Position numbers and translations under genes: made by a program
The notes under the pieces: model-generated
Databases searched by the model: none
Told to the model about the DNA's origin: nothing
What the model saw: the letters and a program-made list of their open reading frames with translations, nothing else
NCBI RefSeq assembly: GCF_002292295.1
Contig: NZ_DBBS01000014.1
Span: 95,247 to 159,246, forward strand
Direction: 5' to 3'
DNA: 64,000 nt
Source of the DNA: Sphingomonas sp. UBA978
GTDB lineage: Bacteria; Pseudomonadota; Alphaproteobacteria; Sphingomonadales; Sphingomonadaceae
Shown: positions 47,416 through 56,647 of the stretch, one piece after another
How positions within the stretch are numbered: position 1 is the stretch's first letter
How the letters are laid out: every line of letters starts with the position of its first letter

Positions 47416-49803
47416 ATGAAGACCGTCCGCCATCCCGCCCGATGGCCCCATATCCTCGCCGTCGTGATCGGCGTGGTCGGGCTGCTCAATCTGGCCGGGG
47501 GCGTGTGGCTGGCGACATTGGGCGGCAGCCTGTTCTACGCGGTCGCCGGGCTGGCGATGCTGGCGACCGCGGCGCTGCTGTGGCGGCGGCAGGTGGCGGC
47601 ACTGCACGTCTTCGCGGCGCTGGTGCTGGGGACGGTGGTCTGGGCGTGGTTCGAGATCGGTGCGGACTGGTGGCCGCTGGTGCCGCGCGGCGACCTGATC
47701 TTCATCTTCGGTGCGCTGCTGGCGCTGCCGTGGACGGTGCGGCGGCTGGTGCCCGGGACGACGTGGCGGCGGGCGGCGGGGCCGCTGGCGGGCGCGCTAG
47801 GACTGGCGGCGGTGTTCGGCGCGGTGTCGCTGACGCGCGACGTCCACAATCTGGACGGGACGCTGCCGGGACCGCGCGAGGCACTGGTGGCGAATGCGGG
47901 CGGGGTGCCGGACGACGACTGGTCCGCCTATGCGCGCAGCTGGCGGGGCGACAAATTCTCGCCGCTGACGCAGCTGACGCCGGCCAATGTCGGTAATCTG
48001 AAGGTCGCGTGGCAATTGCAGACCGGCGACGTCAAGCGCGCGGGCGATCCGGGCGAGACGACATACGAGATGACGCCGATCAAGGTCGGCGACACGGTGT
48101 ATCTGTGCACCCCGCACAATTGGGTGATCGCGGTCGATGCGGAGACGGGCAAGGAGCGCTGGCGCTTCGACCCGAAGATCGCGACCTCGTCCAAGAACAT
48201 GCAGCATCTGACCTGCCGCGGCGTATCCTATTGGGATGGCGCGAAGGCGGGCGCGAATGTGGGCGACTGCCCGCAGCGGATCTTCCTCGCGACCAACGAC
48301 AGCCGGCTGATCGCGCTGGACCCCAAGACGGGCGCGCTGTGCCGGAGCTTCGGTCAGGGTGGCACGGTCAGCCTGTTGCCGGGGCAGCCGCATTACAACC
48401 AGGGCTGGTATCAGGTGACGTCGGCGCCGCTGGTCGCGCGCGGGCTGGTCATCACCGGCGGGGCGGTGTTCGACAATATCTCGACGAAGGTGCCGTCGGG
48501 TGTGATCCGCGGCTATGACGCCGCGACCGGGCGGCTGGTATGGAATTTCGATCCGGGTAACCCCGACGACACCGCGCCGTTGGGTACGGGCAAGCGCTAT
48601 ACGCCGTCGTCGCCGAACAGCTGGAGCACGCCCGCCGCCGACGAGGCGCTGGGCCTCGTCTATCTGCCGATGGGGATGGGTGCGGTCGATCAATGGGGCG
48701 GCAACCGGCCCGCGACGACCGAGCGGTTCGCGACGTCGGTGCTGGCGCTGGAGATCGCGACCGGGCGGCCGCGCTGGGTGTACCAGACGGTGCATCACGA
48801 TCTGTGGGACATGGACGTGCCGGCGCAGCCCGCGCTGGTCGACCTCAACCTGCCGGGGCGCGGACGCGTGCCGGCGCTGGTCCAGTCGACCAAGACGGGC
48901 AATCTGTTCGTGCTCGACCGGCGGACCGGGCGGCCGGTGTTCCCGGCGCCCGAGAGGCCGGTGCCGGCCGGTGCCGCGCCGGGCGACCGGACGTCGCCGA
49001 CGCAGCCGTTCAGCGCGGTCTCGCTGATGCCGGCGCCGGCGCGCGAGACGGATATGTGGGGCGCGACGATGCTCGACCAATTGTGGTGTCGCATCCGTTT
49101 TCGGTCGCTCGACTATAAGGGCGCGTTCACGCCGCCGTCGCTGAAGGGATCATTGGTGTTCCCGGGCAATTTCGGGGTGATGGACTGGGGCGGCATCTCG
49201 ATCGATCCGGTGCGGCAGGTGGCGTTCGCCCATCCGAATTATGTCGCGTTCGTCGACCGGCTGGTGCCTCGGGCGGACGACGCGGGCGGGGCGGGCGAAC
49301 GCGGGCCGGCGGGCGGATCGGACCGCAAGGGGTCGCAGGAGGCGGGCTACAACCCCAACACCGGCGCACCGTTCGCGGTCGACATGAACCCGTTCCTGTC
49401 GTTCGCCGGGCTGCCGTGCCAGTCGCCGCCCTGGGGCTATGTCGCCGGCATCGACCTGACGACCGGCAAGAAGGTCTGGGAGCACAAGAACGGCACGATC
49501 CGGGACGAGACGATTTTGCCGATGCCATTCAAGCTGGGTGTGCCGTCGCTGGGCGGGCCGATCACGACCGCGGGCGGGGTCGCGTTCATGGCGGCGGCGA
49601 TCGACAATTACGTGCGCGCCTATGACACGCGCACCGGCAAGGTGCTGTGGCGCGCACGCCTGCCCGCCGGGGGGCAGGCGACGCCGATGTCCTACCGCTC
49701 CGCCGCGAGCGGGCGGCAGTTCGTCGTCGTGGTCGCCGGCGGGCATGGCTCGCTGGGGACGAAGCTGGGCGATTCGGTGATCGCCTATGCCCTGCCCAAA
49801 TAA
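47416..49803 (+). CDS. gcd: Membrane-bound PQQ-dependent glucose dehydrogenase
   Basis: 795 residues. Four to five N-terminal membrane helices (1-135), then a PQQ propeller facing the periplasm: DWSAYARSWRGDKFSPLTQL, LCTPHNWVIAVDAETGKERW, YQTVHHDLWDMDVPAQPALV and GGPITTAGGVAFMAAAIDNY. Oxidises glucose to gluconolactone and passes electrons to ubiquinone. No PQQ biosynthesis genes are in the window. SMP-30 type lactonases, such as the 10900 product, could open the lactone, but they are not linked in position. Confidence 0.94.
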   Translation: MKTVRHPARWPHILAVVIGVVGLLNLAGGVWLATLGGSLFYAVAGLAMLATAALLWRRQVAALHVFAALVLGTVVWAWFEIGADWWPLVPRGDLIFIFGALLALPWTVRRLVPGTTWRRAAGPLAGALGLAAVFGAVSLTRDVHNLDGTLPGPREALVANAGGVPDDDWSAYARSWRGDKFSPLTQLTPANVGNLKVAWQLQTGDVKRAGDPGETTYEMTPIKVGDTVYLCTPHNWVIAVDAETGKERWRFDPKIATSSKNMQHLTCRGVSYWDGAKAGANVGDCPQRIFLATNDSRLIALDPKTGALCRSFGQGGTVSLLPGQPHYNQGWYQVTSAPLVARGLVITGGAVFDNISTKVPSGVIRGYDAATGRLVWNFDPGNPDDTAPLGTGKRYTPSSPNSWSTPAADEALGLVYLPMGMGAVDQWGGNRPATTERFATSVLALEIATGRPRWVYQTVHHDLWDMDVPAQPALVDLNLPGRGRVPALVQSTKTGNLFVLDRRTGRPVFPAPERPVPAGAAPGDRTSPTQPFSAVSLMPAPARETDMWGATMLDQLWCRIRFRSLDYKGAFTPPSLKGSLVFPGNFGVMDWGGISIDPVRQVAFAHPNYVAFVDRLVPRADDAGGAGERGPAGGSDRKGSQEAGYNPNTGAPFAVDMNPFLSFAGLPCQSPPWGYVAGIDLTTGKKVWEHKNGTIRDETILPMPFKLGVPSLGGPITTAGGVAFMAAAIDNYVRAYDTRTGKVLWRARLPAGGQATPMSYRSAASGRQFVVVVAGGHGSLGTKLGDSVIAYALPK

Positions 49804-49817
49804 CCTGCCCAAGTGAC

Positions 49818-51539
49818 CTAATGCGCCGACGCGCCCTCCGCGCCGATGCCGGTTTCGGCGCGGATGCGCTGCGCGGCGTAGCCGGCGTGGTCGACCGCGG
49901 CGCGCGGTGAGCGGTCGAGGATCGAGACGAGCCAGATCGTCAGGAAGGCAAGCGGCATCGAGACGATCGCCGGCGACGAATAGGGGAAGATCGCGGCCGG
50001 GTGGCCGAGGATCGTCACCCAGACCGCGGGCGACAGGATGGTGAGGACGACGGCGAGGACGAGGCCCAGCGTCCCGCCGGCGACCACGCCGCGGGTCGTG
50101 CACCCCTTCCACAGCAGCGACAGGATCAGCACCGGGAAATTCCCCGAAGCGGCGATCGCGAAGGCGAGGCTGACCATGAAGGCGACGTTCTGTTTCTCGA
50201 ACACGATGCCGAGCAGGATCGCCGCGGCGGCGAGCACCAGCACGGTGCGCCGCGACACGCGCAGTTCGGCGGCGCTGTCCGCCTGCCCCTTGCGGAACAC
50301 GGTGGCGTAGAGATCGTGGCTGACCGCCGAGGCGCCCGACAGCGTCAGCCCGGCGACGACGGCGAGGATGGTGGCGAAGGCGACCGCGGAGATGAAGCCG
50401 AGGAACAGGTTGCCGCCGACCGCATGGGCGAGATGGATCGCCGCCATGTTGCCGCCACCGATCAGTCCGCCGGCGCCGTCGGCATAGCCCGGATCGGTCG
50501 CGACCAGCACGATCGCGCCGAAGCCGATGATGAAGGTGAGCAGGTAGAAATAGCCGATCCACCCCGTCGCCCAGAGGACGGACGTGCGCGCCGCCTTGGC
50601 ATCCGGCACGGTGAAGAAGCGCATCAGGATGTGCGGCAGGCCAGCGGTGCCGAACATCAGCGCCATGCCGAAGGAGATCGCCGAGACGGGATCCTTGATG
50701 AAATTGCCCGGCCCCATGATCGACGCGCCGCGCGTCGACGCCTCGGCGGGCGAGAGGCCGGTGGCGGCGGCGAGGCCGGTCTTTACCTGCACCGCGCGGG
50801 CGAACAGCGCCTCGGGCGAGAAGCCGAATTGCGCGAGCACCATCAGCGCCATGAAGGTGGCGCTGCCGAGCAACAGCACCGCCTTGATGATCTGGACCCA
50901 GGTCGTCGCGGTCATGCCGCCGAACAGGACGTAGAGCGTCATCAGCACGCCGACGATGCCGACGGCATATTCGTAGCGCAGGCCGAACAGCAATTTGATG
51001 AGCTGCCCTGCGCCGACCATCTGCGCGATCAGGTAAAAGAGGACGACGACCAGCGTGCTGGTCGCGGCGAAGCTGCGCACCGGCGTCTGCGCGAAGCGGA
51101 ACGAGGCGACGTCGGCGAAGGTGAACTTGCCGAGGTTGCGCAGCCGCTCGGCCATCAGGAACAGGATGATCGGCCAGCCGACGAGGAAGCCGATCGAATA
51201 GATCAGCCCGTCATAGCCGTCGTTGAAGATCTGTGCCGAGATGCCGAGGAAGCTGGCGGCGGACATATAGTCGCCGGCGATGGCGAGGCCGTTCTGGAAA
51301 CCGGTGATGCCGCCGCCCGCGGTGTAGAAGTCCGACACGGTGCGGGTGCGCCGCGCCGCCCAGCGGGTGATGCCGAGCGTCAGCAATGCAAAGGCCGCGA
51401 ACATCGCGATCGCGGTCCAGTTGGTCGGCTGCTGCTGCATCTGGCCGGCGATGCCGTCGGCCAGCGCGGGGGTGGCGAGCAGGACGAACGGCACCGCGAG
51501 CGGCAGGGCGAGCGGCAGGGCGAGGAGCCGGCGCGTCAT
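49818..51539 (-). CDS. actP: Cation/acetate symporter
   Basis: 573 residues from ATG 51539, which overlaps the stop of the DUF485 gene (ATGA). The frame continues upstream but only as an overlap. Sodium-solute symporter fold with about 13 helices: [36 protein letters not shown], and [20 protein letters not shown]. Imports acetate and other short acids. The N-terminal signal-like helix is characteristic of ActP. Confidence 0.92.
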   Translation of the reverse strand: MTRRLLALPLALPLAVPFVLLATPALADGIAGQMQQQPTNWTAIAMFAAFALLTLGITRWAARRTRTVSDFYTAGGGITGFQNGLAIAGDYMSAASFLGISAQIFNDGYDGLIYSIGFLVGWPIILFLMAERLRNLGKFTFADVASFRFAQTPVRSFAATSTLVVVLFYLIAQMVGAGQLIKLLFGLRYEYAVGIVGVLMTLYVLFGGMTATTWVQIIKAVLLLGSATFMALMVLAQFGFSPEALFARAVQVKTGLAAATGLSPAEASTRGASIMGPGNFIKDPVSAISFGMALMFGTAGLPHILMRFFTVPDAKAARTSVLWATGWIGYFYLLTFIIGFGAIVLVATDPGYADGAGGLIGGGNMAAIHLAHAVGGNLFLGFISAVAFATILAVVAGLTLSGASAVSHDLYATVFRKGQADSAAELRVSRRTVLVLAAAAILLGIVFEKQNVAFMVSLAFAIAASGNFPVLILSLLWKGCTTRGVVAGGTLGLVLAVVLTILSPAVWVTILGHPAAIFPYSSPAIVSMPLAFLTIWLVSILDRSPRAAVDHAGYAAQRIRAETGIGAEGASAH

Positions 51540-51847
51540 GGCGTGTGATCCGCGACGAGCGCGACGAGCGCGGCGTCGTAATCGCGGTTGGCGCGCGCGA
51601 CGTAGAGGCCGGTGAGCAGGATCGCGAGGAGGATCAGCGCGAAGCCGATCAGGATGCCGAGCGAGGTGACGTCGCCCGCCGCGATCGGCTGCGCGAGGAA
51701 GGGTTTGTCGAAGGCGACGAGCAGGACGAAGCCGAAATAGGCGGCGAGCATGATGCCCGACAGCAGCCAGCCGAACCGGCCGCGCGCGCGGATGAGCTGG
51801 CGGTATCTTGGATCGTCGGCGATCCGCGTGAGCTGCGCGTCGGTCAT
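51536..51847 (-). CDS. yjcH: DUF485 membrane protein (YjcH-like)
   Basis: 103 residues with two membrane helices (about 28-48 and 62-84). The N-terminus [20 protein letters not shown] is the DUF485 signature. It is coupled to actP by a four-base overlap, as in most bacteria. Role is probably as an accessory subunit of the acetate permease. Confidence 0.9.
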   Translation of the reverse strand: MTDAQLTRIADDPRYRQLIRARGRFGWLLSGIMLAAYFGFVLLVAFDKPFLAQPIAAGDVTSLGILIGFALILLAILLTGLYVARANRDYDAALVALVADHTP

Positions 51848-52018
51848 TCACCCTCCCCGGTGCGACCCTGCGATCGGGGTCGATAGCGGTATCATGACGC
51901 AAGCGACGCGGCGCGCAACCGCGAATGACCCGGTGCCGGCGGCTGAACGCGCGGCGGGTGACGAAAAGTTCATGTCGCCGCCATGCCCGGGACAGTGGCG
52001 CGGGCGCATGGCGGCGGG

Positions 52019-52771
52019 ATGGGCCTGAATGCACCCGAGCGACGGCAGCGGCGGTGGATGCGATGGAGCGCCGGGATCGGCGTCGTCGTCGCCGTCGCGC
52101 TGATCGGCGTCGCCGCGGTGGCGGGGTTTTTCGATCGCGATCCCGTGCGGCTGTTCGCCGCGCGAGGCGCGAAGCGGCCGGTCGGCGTGCTCTATATGTC
52201 GGGCGACATGGGGCTGCGCTTCGGTCCCGCCCCCTATACGACACAGGCGCTGGTGGCGCAGGGCATCACCGTGGTCGGGATCAACGCGCCGACCGCGTTC
52301 CGCACCCGCCGGACGCGAACGGAAATCGATGCGATCGTCGCGGACGGCGTGCGGCGGGCGCTGGCGGAGACGCACGCGGACCGGCTGGTGCTGATCGGGC
52401 AGAGCTATGGCGCCGATATCGTGCAGACCGGGCTGGCGGCGCTGCCCGCCGATCTGCGTGCGCATGTCGCCGGGGTGGTGCTGGTGGTGCCGGGAACGTC
52501 GGTGTTCTTCCGTGCCGACCCGACCGGCCTCGCCTATCGCGAGACGCCGGACAGCCGCGGCGCGGCGACGCTCGCGCGGCTGGACTGGACGCCGGTGACG
52601 TGCATCTACGGTGTCGCCGAGCGCGACAGCGTGTGTCCGCACGTGCGCCTGCGCAACCAGCGCGCGATCGCCATGCCGGGCGGCCATTTCCTGAACGAGG
52701 ATCATGCGGGGCTGTTCGGCCATGTGCTGGCGGCGGTGCGGCGGGCGGCGCCCGAGGCGTTCGCGGGGTGA
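52019..52771 (+). CDS. AcvB/VirJ-like periplasmic hydrolase
   Basis: 250 residues from ATG 52019 (frame open to 51983). One N-terminal membrane/signal helix (about 16-38). Alpha/beta hydrolase of the VirJ family: [20 protein letters not shown], nucleophile in [20 protein letters not shown], and catalytic histidine in [14 protein letters not shown]. In Agrobacterium the AcvB protein hydrolyses lysyl-phosphatidylglycerol made by LpiA from the same operon. Here an MprF/LpiA gene lies two genes downstream, so the same role is likely. AcvB has two such domains; this protein has one. Confidence 0.82.
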   Translation: MGLNAPERRQRRWMRWSAGIGVVVAVALIGVAAVAGFFDRDPVRLFAARGAKRPVGVLYMSGDMGLRFGPAPYTTQALVAQGITVVGINAPTAFRTRRTRTEIDAIVADGVRRALAETHADRLVLIGQSYGADIVQTGLAALPADLRAHVAGVVLVVPGTSVFFRADPTGLAYRETPDSRGAATLARLDWTPVTCIYGVAERDSVCPHVRLRNQRAIAMPGGHFLNEDHAGLFGHVLAAVRRAAPEAFAG

Positions 52772-52795
52772 CAGGATGAGAAGAGGGGGATGATG

Positions 52796-53218
52796 ATGAC
52801 GGCGAAGAGGGTCGCGATCGGCGCGGCGACGCTGATGGCGCTGGCGGCAGGCGCGTCTGCGGGGGCGGCACTGCGGCCGGACGCGGTGATCGGCCGCTGG
52901 AGCAATCCCAAGGGGACGCTGGCGGTGCAGACCGGCCTGTGCGCCGACGGATCGCTGTGCGGGCAGATCGTCTGGGCGAGCGCGCAGGCGCAGGCCGATG
53001 CCCGCGACGCCGGGGTCGCCGCGCTGGTGGGCACGCAATTGCTGCAGGGCTATCGGCCGGAGGGGCACGGCAGCTGGGCGGGGCGGGTCTATGTCCCCGA
53101 CATGGGGCGCAGCTTTTCCTCGCGCATCCGCCAGACGTCGGCAGGGACGCTGAGCATCTCGGGCTGTCTGGTCGGCGGCTTCCTGTGCAAATCGCAGGTC
53201 TGGCACCGGGTGGCGTGA
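52796..53218 (+). CDS. DUF2147 secreted protein
   Basis: 140 residues from the third of three consecutive ATG codons (52790, 52793, 52796), which has the best spacing from AGAGGGGG. Signal peptide ends near GASAGA. DUF2147 core: VIGRWSNPKGTLAVQTG, CGQIVWASAQAQ, WAGRVYVPDMGRSFSSRI and CLVGGFLCKSQVWHRV. Such proteins are periplasmic and of unknown function. It sits between the VirJ-like hydrolase and MprF genes, implying a link with membrane lipid modification. Confidence 0.85.
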   Translation: MTAKRVAIGAATLMALAAGASAGAALRPDAVIGRWSNPKGTLAVQTGLCADGSLCGQIVWASAQAQADARDAGVAALVGTQLLQGYRPEGHGSWAGRVYVPDMGRSFSSRIRQTSAGTLSISGCLVGGFLCKSQVWHRVA

Positions 53219-53223
53219 CGACC

Positions 53224-55773
53224 ATGCGCCTGGATGCCGTCATCGCGCTGGCGACCCGGCACCGCCGCAGCCTGACGGTCGCGGCGGTGCTGGTCGTCGC
53301 GGGAATCGGGTTCGAAGCGTTGCGGCTGGTGCTGCGCGCGGTGCATCTGAGCGACGTGCGCACCGCGCTGCATGCGGTGGCGGATGTGCGGATCGCCGCG
53401 GCGCTGGCGCTGACCGCGGTCAGTTACCTGCTGCTGACCGGGCTCGACTGGGTCGCGCTGCGCAGCGTCGGGCGACCGTTGCCGTGGCGGATCGCGGCGG
53501 CGGGATCGTTCACCAGCTACACGTTGAGCCACAATCTGGGCCTGTCGCTGATTACCGGCGGGTCGGCGCGGCTGCGATTGTACGGCGCGGCGGGACTCGC
53601 GTTCGGCGAGATCGCGCAGGTCGCGGCGATCTGCGCGCTCGCGTTCTGGGCGGGCGTGACGGGTGCGGGCGGGATCGGCCTGATCGTGAGCGACGGCATC
53701 GTGCTGGGGCCGGTGACGCTGGGGGCGGGCGCGGCGCGCGGGCTGGGGGCGGTGCTGGTCGCGGCGCTCGCCGTGCTGCCGATCGTGCGGGCGAGCGGGC
53801 GCGAGACCTTGGGGTGGGGTCGTTTGCGCATCGCCTTGCCGCGGCTCGGGCAGATGGCGGCGCTGGGCGGGCTGTCGCTCGCCGACCTGATCGCGGCGTC
53901 GGCGGCGCTGTTCGTGCTCACCCCGCATGCGGCGGCGGCGGCGTTTCCGGCGTTCGTCGTCGCCTATGCGGTGGCGGTGGTCGTCGCGCTGCTGCTGCAC
54001 GTGCCGGGCGGCCTCGGCGTGTTCGAGACGATGGTGCTGGCGACGGTGCCGGGCGACCGGCCGGCGCTGTTCGCGGGGCTGCTGCTGTACCGGCTGATCT
54101 ATTATCTGCTGCCGCTGCTGATTGCGGCGATCGGGATCGCGGCGGCGGAGGGGTGGCGGCTGCGCCATCCGATCCGGCGCGGCCTGTCCTATGTCGACCG
54201 TGCCGGGCAGCTGCTGGCGCCGAGCGCGGTCACCGTGCTGGTGTTCGTCGCGGGCTTCGTGTTGCTGGTGTCGGGCGCGCTGCCGGGGGTGAAGGGGCGG
54301 CTCGCCGACCTGCAGGACCTCGTGCCGCTGCCGTTCATCGAGGGATCGCACATGGCGGGGAGCCTGATCGGCACCGCGATGCTGCTGGTCGCGCCGGCGC
54401 TGACCGCGCGGCTGCGCTCGGGCTGGGCGGCGGCGCGCATCCTGCTGATCGGCGGGGCGATCTTTTCGCTGACCAAGGGCCTCGATTACGAAGAGGCGGC
54501 GTTGCAGCTGATCGTCGCGGGCGTGCTGCAATATTGCCGGGCGAGCTTCTATCGCGAGGGCGGCATCCTGACCGACCGGCCGCGCTGGCCATGGCTGGTC
54601 GCGGCGGCGGCGGCGCTGGGGCTGAGCATCTGGGCGGGATTCTTCGCCTACAAGCGCACCCCCTACAGCGACGAATTGTGGTGGCGATTCGCGTTCGACG
54701 CCAATGCGCCGCGGTTCCTGCGCGCGAGCTTCGCCGCCGGGGTGCTGCTGACCGCGGCGTCGGCGTGGCAGTTGCTGACCGCGAGCGCGACGCGGTCGCT
54801 GCCCGATGCGCTGCCGCCCGAGGCGGTGATCGCGGCGGCGCGGGCGCATGCATCGCGCAGCGACGCCGCGCTGGCGTGGACCGGGGACAAGAGCTTCGTC
54901 GTGTCCGCGGCGGGCGATGCGTTCCTGATGTACCGGGTGCAGGGGCGCAGCTGGGTGGTGATGGGCGATCCGGTCGGCCCGGTCGCGGCGTGGAGCGAGC
55001 TGGTGTGGAGCATCCGCCGCGCCTGCGACGCGCGGTCGGGACGGTTGTGCTTCTATCAGGCGAGCGAGCGGATGCTGCCGCTGTTCGTCGAGATGGGGCT
55101 GCACGCGATCAAATATGGCGAGGAGGCGCATGTCGCGACCGCAACCTTCTCGATGGCGGGGCCGCGCGGCAAGTCGCTGCGCCATGCGGTGCGGCGGACC
55201 GAGGCGGCGGGGGCGGTCTTCTCGGTCGAGCCGGCGGGCGTGGTGCCGGGGCTGATCCCCGACCTCGCCGATGTGTCGGCGGCGTGGCTGGCGGACAAGG
55301 CGGGGTGCGAGAAGCGGTTCAGCCTGGGCGCGTTCGATCCGGCCTATCTGGCGCGCTCGCCGATCGCGCTGGTGCGGGTGGAGGGGCGGATCGTCGCCTT
55401 CGCCAACGTCTGGGTGTCGGGCGACGGCGAGGAGGCGTCGGTCGACCTGATGCGCCACCGCCCCGATGCGCCCTACGGGACGATGGAGATGATGATGGTG
55501 CGGCTGATCGAATGGGCGCGCGAGGGCGGCTACGGGCGGTTCAACCTGGGGATGGCGCCGCTGTCGGGGATGCCGAGCGGGCGGCTGGCGCCGCTGTGGG
55601 CGCGGCTGGGCCATGCGATGTATGCCAATGGCGAGCGATTGTACGGCTTTGCCGGGCTGCGCGCGTTCAAGGCGAAATACGGGCCGGACTGGGTGTCGCG
55701 CTATATCGCGACGCCGCCGGGCGCGGCGATGCCGCGGACGCTGATCGATCTCGCCCGGCTGGTGAGCGCCTGA
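53224..55773 (+). CDS. mprF: Aminoacyl-phosphatidylglycerol synthase/flippase (MprF/LpiA)
   Basis: 849 residues from ATG 53224; GTG 53215 overlaps the DUF2147 stop and is also possible. Up to fourteen membrane helices in the first 530 residues with YLLLTGLDWVALRSVGRPLP and HVPGGLGVFETMVLATVPGD (flippase domain), then the cytoplasmic synthase domain (about 545-849): ALAWTGDKSFVVSAAGDAFL, CFYQASERMLPLFVEMGLHA, and SVDLMRHRPDAPYGTMEMMM. It moves an amino acid (lysine or alanine) from tRNA to phosphatidylglycerol and flips the product, reducing cationic peptide binding. The upstream hydrolase may reverse it. Confidence 0.95.
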   Translation: MRLDAVIALATRHRRSLTVAAVLVVAGIGFEALRLVLRAVHLSDVRTALHAVADVRIAAALALTAVSYLLLTGLDWVALRSVGRPLPWRIAAAGSFTSYTLSHNLGLSLITGGSARLRLYGAAGLAFGEIAQVAAICALAFWAGVTGAGGIGLIVSDGIVLGPVTLGAGAARGLGAVLVAALAVLPIVRASGRETLGWGRLRIALPRLGQMAALGGLSLADLIAASAALFVLTPHAAAAAFPAFVVAYAVAVVVALLLHVPGGLGVFETMVLATVPGDRPALFAGLLLYRLIYYLLPLLIAAIGIAAAEGWRLRHPIRRGLSYVDRAGQLLAPSAVTVLVFVAGFVLLVSGALPGVKGRLADLQDLVPLPFIEGSHMAGSLIGTAMLLVAPALTARLRSGWAAARILLIGGAIFSLTKGLDYEEAALQLIVAGVLQYCRASFYREGGILTDRPRWPWLVAAAAALGLSIWAGFFAYKRTPYSDELWWRFAFDANAPRFLRASFAAGVLLTAASAWQLLTASATRSLPDALPPEAVIAAARAHASRSDAALAWTGDKSFVVSAAGDAFLMYRVQGRSWVVMGDPVGPVAAWSELVWSIRRACDARSGRLCFYQASERMLPLFVEMGLHAIKYGEEAHVATATFSMAGPRGKSLRHAVRRTEAAGAVFSVEPAGVVPGLIPDLADVSAAWLADKAGCEKRFSLGAFDPAYLARSPIALVRVEGRIVAFANVWVSGDGEEASVDLMRHRPDAPYGTMEMMMVRLIEWAREGGYGRFNLGMAPLSGMPSGRLAPLWARLGHAMYANGERLYGFAGLRAFKAKYGPDWVSRYIATPPGAAMPRTLIDLARLVSA

Positions 55774-55785
55774 TAGGACGGGCGC

Positions 55786-56622
55786 ATGACCCAGCAGACC
55801 CTCCGGCGCCGCAGCGTGCTGTTCATGCCCGCCTCCAACCCGCGGGCGATGGCCAAGGCGCGGGACCTGAAGTGCGATGCGGTGATCCTCGACCTCGAGG
55901 ATGCGGTCGCGCCCGAGGCGAAGGACGAGGCGCGGGCGGCGGCGCTGGCGGCCGCGGAGGAAGGGTTCGGGGCGCGGGCGTGTGCGGTGCGGATCAACGC
56001 GCTCGATACGTCATGGGGCGCGGCGGATGCGGCGGCGCTGGCGGGCGCGCCCGGCGTCGCGGCGGTGGTGGTGCCCAAGGTGGCGTCTGCGGCGGAACTG
56101 AGCGCGGTGCGCGCGCTGCTGGGCGCGGACGGTCCGCCGCTATGGGCGATGATCGAGACGTGCGGCGCGATCCTGCGGCTGGCGGAGATCGTCGCGGCGG
56201 GGGCGGGGCTGGAGCTGCTGATCGCGGGGACCAACGACCTCGCCAAGGAGATGCGCTGCCGGCCCGGCGCGGACCGCGCGCCGCTGGTGCCGGCGCTGGC
56301 GCAGATGGTGATCGCGGCGCGATCGGCGGGGCTGGTGGTGCTGGACGGGGTGTGCAACGCGATCGGCGACGAGGCGCGGCTGACGGCGGAATGCGCGCAG
56401 GGCGCGATGCTGGGCTTCGACGGCAAGACGCTGATCCATCCGGGGCAGATCGCCGCGGCCAATGCGGCGTTCGGGCCGTCGGACGAGGAACTGGCGTGGG
56501 CGCGGGGCGTGGTGGCGGCCTTCGCCGCGCCCGAGGCGGCGGGCAAGGGCGCGATCCGGCTGGACGGTGCGATGGTCGAGCGGCTCCACCTCGCCGAGGC
56601 GGAGCGGTTGCTGGCCTATTGA
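55786..56622 (+). CDS. CitE-like CoA ester lyase (HpcH/HpaI aldolase family)
   Basis: 278 residues. SVLFMPASNPRAMAKAR, metal/acid site VILDLEDAVAPEAKDEAR, AMIETCGAILRLAEI, LIAGTNDLAKEMRC and MLGFDGKTLIHPGQI. This is the stand-alone CitE/malyl-CoA lyase family (citramalyl-CoA or malyl-CoA cleavage) and there are no citD/citF partners. Follows mprF by 12 bases on the same strand. Exact substrate uncertain. Confidence 0.88.
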   Translation: MTQQTLRRRSVLFMPASNPRAMAKARDLKCDAVILDLEDAVAPEAKDEARAAALAAAEEGFGARACAVRINALDTSWGAADAAALAGAPGVAAVVVPKVASAAELSAVRALLGADGPPLWAMIETCGAILRLAEIVAAGAGLELLIAGTNDLAKEMRCRPGADRAPLVPALAQMVIAARSAGLVVLDGVCNAIGDEARLTAECAQGAMLGFDGKTLIHPGQIAAANAAFGPSDEELAWARGVVAAFAAPEAAGKGAIRLDGAMVERLHLAEAERLLAY

Positions 56623-56647
56623 CCTCCGCCCCGAGCCGGGGGCGGGG

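Noticed and set aside
53089..55614. Open frame of 841 codons on the minus strand opposite mprF
   Set aside because: Rich in Arg, Gln, His and Pro without any domain; mprF on the other strand is certain. Same reasoning for 2034-4067 (minus), 38554-41445 (plus) and 44948-47137 (minus).
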